Assembly (NCBI GenBank): GCA_032358255.1
Contig: JAULBX010022186.1
Span: forward strand, 248,001 to 312,000
Reading direction: 5' to 3'
Length of the DNA stretch: 64,000 nt
Source of the DNA: Heterotrichella gracilis
Taxonomy: Eukaryota > Sar > Xanthophyceae > Tribonematales > Xanthonemataceae
The translations under genes were made by a program, and so were the position numbers. A model generated the notes under the pieces. That model worked only from the letters and a program-made list of their open reading frames with translations. It had not been told where the DNA came from and searched no databases. Positions 8,939 through 17,391 of this stretch are shown one piece after another (the first letter of the stretch is position 1; each line of letters opens with the position of its first letter).

Positions 8939-8973
8939 CAAAGGAAACGAGTGAGAGTGACAAGGGTATGTCA
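8939..8973 (-). promoter_or_regulatory. Putative promoter and operator of the GyrI-like gene
   Basis: Plus-strand bases 8958-8973 form TGACA-N6-TGTCA; the minus-strand TTTG box lies at 8939-8942, again exactly 15 bases from the palindrome and 24 bases from the ATG. TATGTCAGCAG and TAATACAAAG are identical to the copy at 8405-8439, whereas the intervening bases differ. The site falls where a Bacteroidota -33 element would be, so binding could either activate or repress. Confidence 0.6.
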
Positions 8974-8984
8974 GCAGCAGAAAA

Positions 8985-9929
8985 TTATTTTACTTTTTTC
9001 GAAATTGCCAAAGCTATTTTTTTGATATTGTCTTTTAGGCTTTTCGGACTTATAATATCGGCGCTATCACCAAACATCATGTACCAGCGCGCAAAACCTT
9101 CCAGAGAACAGGTTAAAAAGGTCATTTCTATTTTGTCGGCTAACTCTTTTTGTGAAACAAAGCCGTTGTAATATTTTTGGTCACCAAGATAGCTTACAAC
9201 ATTTTTATTTATTGTCATTACTACCGTAAACATTTCTTTTTCTTTTGAGATCTGTTTTAAAAATGCTTTTAATGTTGGATGTACTTTAGTGAATTTTGTT
9301 TCATTAACTTTTATTGCTGAGATCCTGTCAATTCTGAAATTGCGGTAATCATTCCTTAGTTGACAAAAACCAATTAAATACCATTTGTTGCCCTGATAAT
9401 AAATACCACATGGCTCAACATTACGTTTAGTTGTTTTTTGGTCGTGATTGGCAAAATAATTTATTGTGAGGATATTTTTAAGAGAAATGCTTTGTAAAAT
9501 AGTTTGTATATGATTGTTCTCCTCTCCTTTTGGTAAATAAGGATTGTCAATTACCTGTATGTGTTCCTCTATATTTTCAAGGTAATCTTTTTCTGTATTT
9601 CTAAGTACTGATCGTACTTTATACATGGCTGATGTATAAGCTGTTTTAGTAGAAGCGTCAGTTAATTTTTCAACTAATTTTTCTGCGGTTAAAAAGGCTG
9701 TTGCTTCTTCAAGGGTAAACATTACCGGAGGCAATTTGTAACCATCCATAATGGAATACCCTACTCCGGCCTCTCCTATTAATGGAATACCGGCTTCTTC
9801 AAGCGTTCTGATGTCACGATAAACAGTGCGTAAACTGATCTCAAATCTCGAGGCGATATCCTGCGCTTTAACAACCCGTTTGGATTGAAGCTGTATAAGA
9901 ATATTCGAAACTCTATCAATTCTATTCAT
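8985..9929 (-). CDS. WYL-domain helix-turn-helix transcriptional regulator (YafY type)
   Basis: The 314-residue protein has an N-terminal winged helix (about 1-60: VVKAQDIASRFEISLRTVYRD, then IRTLEEAGIPL). A WYL domain (about 145-215) follows with the signature CGIYYQGNKWYLIGFCQLRNDYRNFRIDRI, and a WCX-type C-terminal extension runs to the end. YafY-type WYL regulators sense ligands through the WYL domain and often control adjacent genes. It heads a minus-strand run with two GyrI-like genes, a DinB gene and a DUF1801 gene. Its own upstream region has a different inverted repeat (9936-9954). Confidence 0.92.
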   Translation of the reverse strand: MNRIDRVSNILIQLQSKRVVKAQDIASRFEISLRTVYRDIRTLEEAGIPLIGEAGVGYSIMDGYKLPPVMFTLEEATAFLTAEKLVEKLTDASTKTAYTSAMYKVRSVLRNTEKDYLENIEEHIQVIDNPYLPKGEENNHIQTILQSISLKNILTINYFANHDQKTTKRNVEPCGIYYQGNKWYLIGFCQLRNDYRNFRIDRISAIKVNETKFTKVHPTLKAFLKQISKEKEMFTVVMTINKNVVSYLGDQKYYNGFVSQKELADKIEMTFLTCSLEGFARWYMMFGDSADIISPKSLKDNIKKIALAISKKVK

Positions 9930-9935
9930 AAAACC

Positions 9936-9954
9936 TTAACCTGATTTTGGTTAA
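9936..9954. promoter_or_regulatory. Inverted repeat upstream of the WYL regulator
   Basis: TTAACC (9936-9941) and GGTTAA (9949-9954) are perfect inverted arms with a 7-base spacer, only 6 bases upstream of the WYL gene ATG (9927-9929). It could be an autoregulatory operator or a leader hairpin. It is unlike the TGACA-N6-TGTCA palindromes downstream. Confidence 0.4.
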
Positions 9955-9997
9955 AGATACTATGTTTAAATAACGGTGCAAAAAGAGAATTAAATTA

Positions 9998-10375
9998 TTA
10001 TTCAACCGTAACCGGAGTTACCTTACCTTTAATGATAAGCATGCAGTTAACTTTTATCTCATCGGTTGTTATTTTGCTTGTTGTCCAGCCTAATGGATAA
10101 TAGAGCATTTTATTATCAACGCTTTTTTCAATTAATAGATAATCTGCTAAAAAATAATTTTTTAGAGCAGAATTAGTTTTTATTACTTCAAAATTGCGCT
10201 GTGTTTTGGTATCGTTAAATTTTACAATAAATAAAGCTTCTAGTGGTTTTCCTTTAAACGTTGAGCTTTTTTCAACAATAATGTCGTTTGGTAAAACACT
10301 ATTACACATCCCAAAACTTAGGTTATATTGGAGCGAGCCAATTACCATAGCCAGAAGCAAAATTATTTTCTTCAT
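9998..10375 (-). CDS. Hypothetical small secreted protein
   Basis: The frame is open from 10411, but the ATG at 10375 gives a standard signal peptide (MKKIILLLAMVIGSLQYNLSFG) and is preferred; the protein is then 125 residues. The mature part has two Cys and beta-type strands (EALFIVKFNDTKTQRNFEVIK, MLIIKGKVTPVTV) and no recognised domain. It might be a small periplasmic or secreted protein. It stands alone: about 130 bases separate it from the PH-like gene and 68 bases from the WYL gene. Confidence 0.6.
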   Translation of the reverse strand: MKKIILLLAMVIGSLQYNLSFGMCNSVLPNDIIVEKSSTFKGKPLEALFIVKFNDTKTQRNFEVIKTNSALKNYFLADYLLIEKSVDNKMLYYPLGWTTSKITTDEIKVNCMLIIKGKVTPVTVE

Positions 10376-10504
10376 TGTTATATTTTGTTTTCGTTTAATA
10401 ATAACATTCACTAAAATGAAAAGGTTTATTTGGCTATGAATTTTAACATTTTTCGATTTTATTTGCTTTTGAAAGAAGTGTTTAACGACCTCGTTTTTAC
10501 CAAA

Positions 10505-10855
10505 TTATCTTTGCAAAATTGCCGTTGAAACTGGGTCAATGTTAAGCATACCATAATTAAAGGTGTGTTTCGATCCATTGTCAAGGGTTAAGATTACTTT
10601 TTTTTGAAAAAAATTCTTAGATACTTCTACATCCATGATTCTTTCTTTTGGTATAACAACAAAATCTTCTGAGCCCCATTTAACAAACAAAGCTTCTTCA
10701 ATTAAACCTTTTGATGAAACATCAAATTTTGCATCGTACAATAAGTTTTTATTTGTAACAGTTAATTTTCCATTGTATTTTCCACCATTTGGTGTTTCGT
10801 ATAAAATGGTCCAGGTATCAATTACTTTTTCGTTTGGTAACATGTCTATTTTCAT
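10505..10855 (-). CDS. PH/GRAM-like domain small protein
   Basis: The 116-residue protein has no signal peptide. Its strand pattern (GKLTVTNKNLLYDAK, FVVIPKERIMDVEV, KKVILTLDNGSKHTFNYGM) is that of bacterial PH/GRAM-like domains: an ILT-N-NLLY segment, then I-I-VE and an L-NG-H-F strand. The role is unknown; such domains are lipid or protein binding. It begins 4 bases after the NHL-repeat gene stop and is likely the last gene of a three-gene operon with two secreted proteins. Confidence 0.6.
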   Translation of the reverse strand: MKIDMLPNEKVIDTWTILYETPNGGKYNGKLTVTNKNLLYDAKFDVSSKGLIEEALFVKWGSEDFVVIPKERIMDVEVSKNFFQKKVILTLDNGSKHTFNYGMLNIDPVSTAILQR

Positions 10856-10859
10856 AAAT

Positions 10860-12143
10860 TTATTTTTTTAGTTTGATCTCTCTTACGCAATGATAATTTC
10901 TTTCAGTAAAATATATTTTCCCATCTTTAGTAATTGCTAATGGTTTTGATTTGTCTGAACCAACACAACCTTTACAGTCTTCTCCATCAACCATTTCTGT
11001 CATCGCTCTGTAATCGGCTTCTTTATGGCTATTACAATGTATGCCGGTATAAACAAAATGTATTTTCTTTAAATCCGCACTTACTTGATGGATAACACCT
11101 TTTTCTGTACCGATCAAAAAATCACCATCTGGTAATAGGGCCATCTCATAAAATACATCTATTTCGCGATTCCCATGAAAATTTCCGTCGTCTATCTCAT
11201 ATGTATTTTTTGTGTTCTTTATTAATTCATCAAATGGTAATGTGCTTACAGTGCCGTCGGGCGTTATTTTTCTGATGCGCTGCGGACCATCGATCACGTA
11301 TAAATTATCGGATTTATCTATTACCATGCTTCGTAAATTCCAAAAGGTTGCTTTTGCTCCCGGACCGTCTTTTACCTGTGTTTCATATTGCAGCTGGGCA
11401 TTTTTATTTCCTGCAAAGGTACTTACCACACCAGCACTTATTTTTCGGATACTATTATTATTGGCGTCTAGAATGAAGATCTCGCCTTTGCTATTTGCAA
11501 CTACAGATTTAATATTGTCAAAATTTGCATCGCCAATTTCACCATCCGTATAACCTGGATAATTCCTGGCTTTAAAAACTGTGCTTACTTTTCCTTCTTT
11601 ATTTATTTTGCGAACATTGTTCTTGTCTTCTACTACGTAAAAATTCTTTGCACCATCGTACCAAATGTAAAAAGGTTGGTCAAAAGCAGCTTCCTTGCCT
11701 TCTCCATTCTTTGTATCGCGGTCGCCAGAACCCGCAAAGGTTGTCACTTCGCCGGTTGGTGTTATTTTCCGGATGCGATGATTATTTTTATCGGCAACAT
11801 AAACATTTCCATTTTCATCTGAAGTAATACCTTCTAGATGTTGGAACAATGCATCTTTTCCTGTTCCATCTTTATAACCCATTTCGTTGCCAGAACCTGA
11901 ACCTGCGATTGTAACAATTGTGTTGCCAGAACCATTAAATGGATCTTTTCCTGCATTCAGTATTTTAGTGCCTGTAGAATTATCAGAAGTTGTTGTCCCC
12001 TTCGTATTGCTTCCGTTTGAAGAATTAGAAATAGCGTTATTAGCTTTATCTTTTAATTTTCCCAGGTTGATCTGTGAATACCCTGCCAAAGATGCGCAAA
12101 TTGCAAAAGTCAGGCAAAGTTTAATATGTTGTGACTGTAACAT
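10860..12143 (-). CDS. Secreted NHL-repeat beta-propeller protein
   Basis: The 427-residue protein has a signal peptide (about 1-24, ending GYSQ) and a Ser/Thr/Asn-rich linker (about 30-60). About six NHL-type repeats follow, such as VYVADKNNHRIRKITP, FILDANNNSIRKIS, YVIDGPQRIRKITPDG and YFTERNYHCVREI. These build a beta-propeller used for protein or ligand binding at the cell surface or in the periplasm. A Cys pair (DCKGCVG) lies near the C-terminus. No sorting domain is visible. It lies between a duplicated secreted protein (18 bases upstream) and a PH-like protein (4 bases downstream). Function is unknown. Confidence 0.82.
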   Translation of the reverse strand: MLQSQHIKLCLTFAICASLAGYSQINLGKLKDKANNAISNSSNGSNTKGTTTSDNSTGTKILNAGKDPFNGSGNTIVTIAGSGSGNEMGYKDGTGKDALFQHLEGITSDENGNVYVADKNNHRIRKITPTGEVTTFAGSGDRDTKNGEGKEAAFDQPFYIWYDGAKNFYVVEDKNNVRKINKEGKVSTVFKARNYPGYTDGEIGDANFDNIKSVVANSKGEIFILDANNNSIRKISAGVVSTFAGNKNAQLQYETQVKDGPGAKATFWNLRSMVIDKSDNLYVIDGPQRIRKITPDGTVSTLPFDELIKNTKNTYEIDDGNFHGNREIDVFYEMALLPDGDFLIGTEKGVIHQVSADLKKIHFVYTGIHCNSHKEADYRAMTEMVDGEDCKGCVGSDKSKPLAITKDGKIYFTERNYHCVREIKLKK

Positions 12144-12161
12144 TGGTTAAGATTTAGTTTT

Positions 12162-13793
12162 CTATTTTTTTACTTTGGCGCCATCCACAATAAAGACATA
12201 ATTGAATCCATCTTTATCGCGTTGTACGTCATGTGTATATTTTGCATCGCCTGTAGAGATAGGCCCATCAGCTTTAATATAAGCTGCACCATATTTTCCT
12301 CCACCTGCGTATGGTTGTATCAAATAACCTCCGTTGGCTTTATAGTAACCGTCTGTATCTTTAAATATGAAATAGAAACCAATGTTACCAACTTTTGCCG
12401 TTGGTAAATTGTAGGAATCCTTCTCAATAAAGAAATCGCCTTGTTCTTTATTAGGACCATAAGTTAACATGTGTACTTCCGTTACTTTCAAATAGTTTTT
12501 TATCATTTGAAGTATCTGTGCATCTGTATAACCTGTATAACCTTTTTGCGATGGCTTTGTAAATACTAATGGCAATGGTAAACTTTTTGCCATTTCAGCC
12601 CCTTCAGCCGCGGCCATTTTATCTGCATTTTTAATGGCAGTTTCACCAACCGTCTGACATGAGCTCCAGAGCGCACCAACCTGTGCTCCTGTTAATCCTG
12701 TGTAATCTATTTCTAAAGGCCCAAAACCGCGTAAGCGCGCAAATGATGAACCGTTATTGTTCTCTTCCAACTCAATTTCAAAACTAACCTCTTTATTTGG
12801 TGCATTGTTATTAGAGAAGAAACTAAAGTGGAAGCCCATGTTTGAATCGTAAACATCTTTTGCATCTGCAGCAGTGGGTGTTACATCAAAATCAATATAA
12901 TTTTTATCAAACTCTGAAGGGCGGATCTTTTTTTGGTGTGTTAAACCACTTATCGGTGTGTAATTATTACAATTAACTCTAATATAAAGCCACTTAACAT
13001 CGTCAACTTTTAAATAATCTTTTAATGGTTTATCTAAAGTAACTCTTGCATAAATTGGTGTTCCTGCTTTAAATTTTGAAGCTACTTTGTGAGCAGGATT
13101 TGAGAAAGGTAAATTAGCGAATTCGATATTTGGTTTTTTTCCTACTTTCTTTTTGTTCTCAGCGACAACGTCTGTACGGCCCGCCCATTCAATTTGTTGA
13201 TCCCAGGCATTCAGGTCCAGTTTTGGATCAGAATAATCGATGGTCATTGTACCTTTTAAATTTTGATTCTCCACGGCAGATCCGTTATCATCTATAAAGA
13301 AACCTAAAATCGTGATCTTTCCTTTTTCTCCATCGTTTACATACGGCACGTTTGAATTTGCAATTGCACCTGAAAAACCTGTTCTGTAAGCATCGCGCGA
13401 CTTATTTTTAGATGGAGCAATATCAAAGTCAACATAAGCATTATTAAGATCTTCCGGGCTAAGGATCTTTTCGGTTGCACCAAAAACAGTTTCGCCGTTC
13501 TTTTCATACTTTACCTTAAATTCAAGCTTAGCATCGCCTTCACTGTTGTTCACTTTTAATTTAGCGCTTGAGAAATAGCCTTTAAAAAGATCTTTAAGCG
13601 GTTTATCAAAATTAATGCGACCATAAATATCACTCCCGGCTTTAAAATCCGTAATTATTTTGTTTGATGCACCATCGCCCATAAACGGTTGATCTGAAAA
13701 AACAATAGTTCCTTTTAATTCATCATCTTGGGCATGCAAAATGCCGGTTAAACTTAATAAACTTAAAATAGCAAATAGTAGTCGAGTTTTCAT
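12162..13793 (-). CDS. Hypothetical secreted protein with internal duplication
   Basis: The 543-residue protein has a signal peptide (about 1-21, ending LHAQ). Two related beta-rich units follow, about residues 25-185 and 210-365. Each has an FKAG-(S/T)-x-IY-(G/A)-R-(I/V)-x-x-DKPLKD segment and later a Y-(V/I)-DFD-(I/V)-x-P segment. The last 170 residues are different: a Lys/Ala-rich helix, then LPLVFTKPSQKGYTG, and a C-terminal beta part ending DGFNYVFIVDGAKVKK. No known family is recognised. It is the first gene of a probable operon with the NHL and PH-like genes. The product is presumably periplasmic or surface-exposed. Confidence 0.65.
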   Translation of the reverse strand: MKTRLLFAILSLLSLTGILHAQDDELKGTIVFSDQPFMGDGASNKIITDFKAGSDIYGRINFDKPLKDLFKGYFSSAKLKVNNSEGDAKLEFKVKYEKNGETVFGATEKILSPEDLNNAYVDFDIAPSKNKSRDAYRTGFSGAIANSNVPYVNDGEKGKITILGFFIDDNGSAVENQNLKGTMTIDYSDPKLDLNAWDQQIEWAGRTDVVAENKKKVGKKPNIEFANLPFSNPAHKVASKFKAGTPIYARVTLDKPLKDYLKVDDVKWLYIRVNCNNYTPISGLTHQKKIRPSEFDKNYIDFDVTPTAADAKDVYDSNMGFHFSFFSNNNAPNKEVSFEIELEENNNGSSFARLRGFGPLEIDYTGLTGAQVGALWSSCQTVGETAIKNADKMAAAEGAEMAKSLPLPLVFTKPSQKGYTGYTDAQILQMIKNYLKVTEVHMLTYGPNKEQGDFFIEKDSYNLPTAKVGNIGFYFIFKDTDGYYKANGGYLIQPYAGGGKYGAAYIKADGPISTGDAKYTHDVQRDKDGFNYVFIVDGAKVKK

Positions 13794-13875
13794 GTGTTTT
13801 ATTTTTTATGTTGTAAAGGTTGTTATTTTTAATGGTTCAAGTTTTCAATTTTAACCAGCGTATAGATTATGGGAA

Positions 13876-14568
13876 TTAACGCTTCGGACTGTCATACTTC
13901 GGATATATGGTGGGATAGCTTTTCATTTCTTTAATAGAATCGCTAATCGTAATAAAAACGATAGTACTATCGTCGGTTAGGTATGCAGGATTGTATTGGT
14001 TGAACAGGAAACGAAGGCCCAGCTCAGGGTAAGTAAAATTAACCTTGCTTGTACTTCCGCCACCATCAAAATGAGGATTGTGTTTTCCGAGGATCTTTTC
14101 TACTTCTGAGGAGGTTGAATTGCTTGTCAACCCTTTTGGCAGTGTACCTTTATATAACCTTGGCTCTATAATGATTTCATCGAGAAATACGTATTTTTTA
14201 AATTCAGCCATTTTAGCGGCAAGTTCATTCCTTTGAAAAGAACCACCACCAACGAAAACATATTTTAATTGTAGTCCTTCGTAATCATAATATATGAAAG
14301 CATCCGGGTTATAACGGTTATCAAGTGCATTTGATGGATCTATTGAGGTTGAAAATTTATAACGCCCTAATTGCGAAATTAAATTGCGGCTGCTATCCGT
14401 TAATAATTTAGTATTGATATAGGAGACCAGATCGTTTCCTTCTGTACTTAACTTAAATTTTGCGGTTGCTTCACCAATATTTATTTCCTTTTCCTCGGGA
14501 GCAATTTTTGTTAAACAGGAGCAGGAAATGAATGATACTAAAAGCGTGGAGAATTTGAGAAAGTGCAT
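13876..14568 (-). CDS. Hypothetical lipoprotein
   Basis: The frame is open from an ATG at 14595; the ATG at 14568 (MHFLKFSTLLVSFISCSC) gives a better lipoprotein signal sequence with a Cys at about residue 16-18, so it is preferred (230 residues). The mature protein is mixed alpha/beta, with GLQLKYVFVGGGSFQ and ELGLRFLFNQYNP segments and no recognised domain. It is transcribed away from the TPR kinase gene. An 82-base gap separates it from the duplicated secreted protein. Membrane anchoring is inferred from the lipobox only. Confidence 0.6.
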   Translation of the reverse strand: MHFLKFSTLLVSFISCSCLTKIAPEEKEINIGEATAKFKLSTEGNDLVSYINTKLLTDSSRNLISQLGRYKFSTSIDPSNALDNRYNPDAFIYYDYEGLQLKYVFVGGGSFQRNELAAKMAEFKKYVFLDEIIIEPRLYKGTLPKGLTSNSTSSEVEKILGKHNPHFDGGGSTSKVNFTYPELGLRFLFNQYNPAYLTDDSTIVFITISDSIKEMKSYPTIYPKYDSPKR

Positions 14569-14734
14569 TGATTTTAAATTTATTCTAAAGTTCAATCAAT
14601 TTGTGCTTGCAAAAGAGTAAGATTAACCAATGTAACCTATGTAAGAACAAAAGCAGGCAAAATAGAACGAACGTTTTTATTAAAATGATGGAATTGTGTA
14701 ATGATTACATTATTATTTACATTTATATCATAAT

Positions 14735-16645
14735 ATGGTAAGGTTTTTAAGAATTATTCTTCTTTTGCTGTTTGTCTTTGATATTAAGGCTCAGGAAGAA
14801 ATTGACGCGTTAAAGAAAGTAGTTGTATCAACTAAAAACGATTCGGTTAGATTACATACATATTCCTTATTAGCCAAAAAATACCGCCCTATTGATAGAG
14901 CCATTGCCGTAAAATATATTGATACTGTTCAGAAATTGGTTGCTCAGTACGAGACTAAAAATAAGAAATTACTTAGGTATCATCTTCTCTATAAAGCCAA
15001 TTCGCTAACAACAATGGCAAATATTGAGATCGACAGGGATAACCTTGATGAAAGCATAAAATTAAATTTGCAATGCATAAAAATTTACGAGCAACTAAAA
15101 TACCCGCGACTAATAGCTGTTTCATTAAGTAACATAGGCGCTATTTTTATTATTAGTGGCAAGCTACAAGATGCAATTATTTATTTGAAAAAGAGTGTTG
15201 GTATAGAGACAGAGCTACTTAAGGAGTATCCGGATGATATTAAATTACAAATCGCTGCAGCCGAGACTCTTGGAAATTTGGGTGGCGTATATTCAAAAAC
15301 ATCACAAGCTGATAGTTCGATCTTATATTATGATAAGGCACTACAGATCTATTTAAAGAATAAAGACGATGAAGGTATTGCTTTTTGTTACAATGGACTA
15401 ACTACGGCATACAGGCTGGCTAAGAATTTTAAAACAGCCTTGGATTACGCTAATAAAGCGCTTGCGATATTTAAAAGATATGGAAATGAAAGAGAGATGT
15501 CACAAAATTATGTGAACTTTTCTGATATTTATTTTGACACAAAAAATTTCGCCAAGGCCGTCTTATACGCCGATTCTGTTGAACAAGTATGTCTCCGAAA
15601 CGATCTTTACGAGAATTTGTTGTATACCTATGAAACAAAAATGCTGGCCTATGAGCAGTTGAACGATCTTAAGAATCAACTCAAGTATTTTAAAAAATTC
15701 ATCAATTTAAAGGATTCATTAAATAAAGCAAATAATACAATTGAAATTGAAGAACTTAAGACACAATACGAGACGGAGAAAAAAGAAGAAGAGATCGTTA
15801 AACTAAATAAGGATAATAAGATCCAGGAACTGCAATTGGAAAAGGATGCCGAGACAAAAAGTAGGCTAACGATCATTATTATTTCGGTTGTTTTGGTTTT
15901 ATTATTGCTTGGTATATTAACAGTTTTTTTAGTGCGCACTATTTCGGAACGTAAAAAAGCCTATTTAAAATTGCAGGAAAAGAATATTGAGATTCAAAGT
16001 CAGTCTGCTAAATTAAGCGAGCAGGCCAAACTCATTTCAAGGTATCAAAGTCAAATGAACCCGCATTTTATTTTTAACGCTTTAAATAGTATACAGGGTT
16101 TTGTAATTAACGGTCAAAAAGAAAAAACCATTCAGCAGCTGCAAGTCTTCTCTACCTTGATGCGAGAAACACTTAATAATTCGGAAAAAGAAAATATTTC
16201 TTTAGATAAAGAAATAAACTACTTGAAGACCTATTTGACCTTTGAGCAGGAAAAATTTGCAAATAAAATAAACTTTAAATTAAACATTCCTGATGATTTA
16301 GAAGAATTATTGATTCCGCCTATGATGATACAGCCTTTTATTGAAAATGCTATTAAACATGCGGGATTACAAAATATTAAGGATGCTGAAATTGGCCTTG
16401 ATATTAGAGTTGAAGGCGAGCTTTTAAAAGTTAAAGTCAGTGATAACGGAAAAGGCATTAATATAAATGGAGATGCCCTAGTAAAAAACTCACACGCTTT
16501 AAGTATCATTCGTTCGCGGTTAGAGATACTTTTTGCCGCTGCTAAAATGGAAATGAAAGAAGAATATTTTAAGATCACTTCTGTACCTGATTTGCAAAGT
16601 GGCACAGAAATAAAATTTTATTTACCTTTAGTTTATAAATATTAG
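14735..16645 (+). CDS. TPR-containing sensor histidine kinase (LytS/YehU-type His_kinase)
   Basis: The 636-residue protein has a signal peptide (about 1-20), TPR repeats to about 330 (VSLSNIGAIFIISGKLQDAI, AETLGNLGGVYSKTSQADSS), a coiled coil, and one membrane helix near 378-400. The cytoplasmic His_kinase domain carries the phospho-acceptor H444 in QMNPHFIFNALNSIQGF and an ATP-binding part with IPPMMIQPFIENAIKH. This is the usual Bacteroidota form of LytS-type kinases that phosphorylate LytTR regulators. The partner gene begins 2 bases after its stop. A TACATTTA box lies at 14718-14725, only 9 bases before the ATG. The signal sensed by the periplasmic TPR part is unknown. Confidence 0.92.
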   Translation: MVRFLRIILLLLFVFDIKAQEEIDALKKVVVSTKNDSVRLHTYSLLAKKYRPIDRAIAVKYIDTVQKLVAQYETKNKKLLRYHLLYKANSLTTMANIEIDRDNLDESIKLNLQCIKIYEQLKYPRLIAVSLSNIGAIFIISGKLQDAIIYLKKSVGIETELLKEYPDDIKLQIAAAETLGNLGGVYSKTSQADSSILYYDKALQIYLKNKDDEGIAFCYNGLTTAYRLAKNFKTALDYANKALAIFKRYGNEREMSQNYVNFSDIYFDTKNFAKAVLYADSVEQVCLRNDLYENLLYTYETKMLAYEQLNDLKNQLKYFKKFINLKDSLNKANNTIEIEELKTQYETEKKEEEIVKLNKDNKIQELQLEKDAETKSRLTIIIISVVLVLLLLGILTVFLVRTISERKKAYLKLQEKNIEIQSQSAKLSEQAKLISRYQSQMNPHFIFNALNSIQGFVINGQKEKTIQQLQVFSTLMRETLNNSEKENISLDKEINYLKTYLTFEQEKFANKINFKLNIPDDLEELLIPPMMIQPFIENAIKHAGLQNIKDAEIGLDIRVEGELLKVKVSDNGKGININGDALVKNSHALSIIRSRLEILFAAAKMEMKEEYFKITSVPDLQSGTEIKFYLPLVYKY

Positions 16646-16646
16646 T

Positions 16647-17387
16647 ATGACCTGTGTAATTATAGACGATGAAAAGAATTGCATTGATGCTCTTTCCGGG
16701 ATCATTAAGAGCTACTGCCCACAATTAAAGGTTTTGGCTACTGCAAATACTATTTCTGATGGTGTAAAACTTATAAACTCAGAAAAGCCACAGATAGTTT
16801 TTTTGGATGTGGAAATTGGTAACGAAATGGGTTTCGATCTTTTTCAATATTTTCCAACTCCCGATTTTGAAGTGATATTTACCACGGCGCACGAAAAATA
16901 CGCGTTAAAGGCCATAAAAAGTTCTTGTTATGATTTTTTACTAAAACCGGTTAATATACAAGAAGTTATTGTTGTCGTATCAAAACTTGAAAAGGAAAAA
17001 AGAAACGGACAAAGCCAAAACGTAAATGTATTACTGGATAATTTAAAAGCGAAAGATAACTTCCTAAAAAAAATTGCCATTCCGTCTAACGAAGGCTATT
17101 CTATTATTAATATTGATGAGATCATAAGTCTTGAAGCGGATGGCAAATACACGAAAATAATTACAAATGCAGGGTTACGTTCATTATCAACAAAAAATAT
17201 TGGTGAATTCGAAGAGCTTTTAAATCCCGAATTGTTTTTTAGAACACACAAGTCGTGGATAGTTAATGTAAACCATATTAAGAAATTTTTAAAGAATGAA
17301 AGCCAGGTTTTGCTTTCTAATGAAACCTTAGCCGACGTTTCTTCTCGAAAAAAAGATGAATTTTTAAAATTATTTGGTAAAGCTTAA
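16647..17387 (+). CDS. LytTR-family response regulator
   Basis: The 246-residue protein has a receiver domain (about 1-120) with the acidic pair D7/D8 and the phospho-acceptor D54 in VFLDVEIG. A LytTR DNA-binding domain (about 140-245) follows with IISLEADGKYTKII, RTHKSWIVNVNHIKKF and VSSRKKDEFLKLF. Phosphorylation by the kinase encoded 2 bases upstream would control DNA binding. Target genes cannot be told from the window. The gene ends 4 bases from the stop of the convergent PAS kinase gene. Confidence 0.93.
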   Translation: MTCVIIDDEKNCIDALSGIIKSYCPQLKVLATANTISDGVKLINSEKPQIVFLDVEIGNEMGFDLFQYFPTPDFEVIFTTAHEKYALKAIKSSCYDFLLKPVNIQEVIVVVSKLEKEKRNGQSQNVNVLLDNLKAKDNFLKKIAIPSNEGYSIINIDEIISLEADGKYTKIITNAGLRSLSTKNIGEFEELLNPELFFRTHKSWIVNVNHIKKFLKNESQVLLSNETLADVSSRKKDEFLKLFGKA

Positions 17388-17391
17388 AAAA

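Noticed and set aside
10506-10513. Perfect TATCTTTG promoter-like box on the plus strand
   Set aside because: It overlaps the end of a minus-strand gene and no plus-strand gene follows; an antisense transcript is possible but unsupported.
11212-11553. 113-codon open frame antisense to the NHL gene
   Set aside because: The NHL repeats on the other strand are clear and the product has no recognisable feature.
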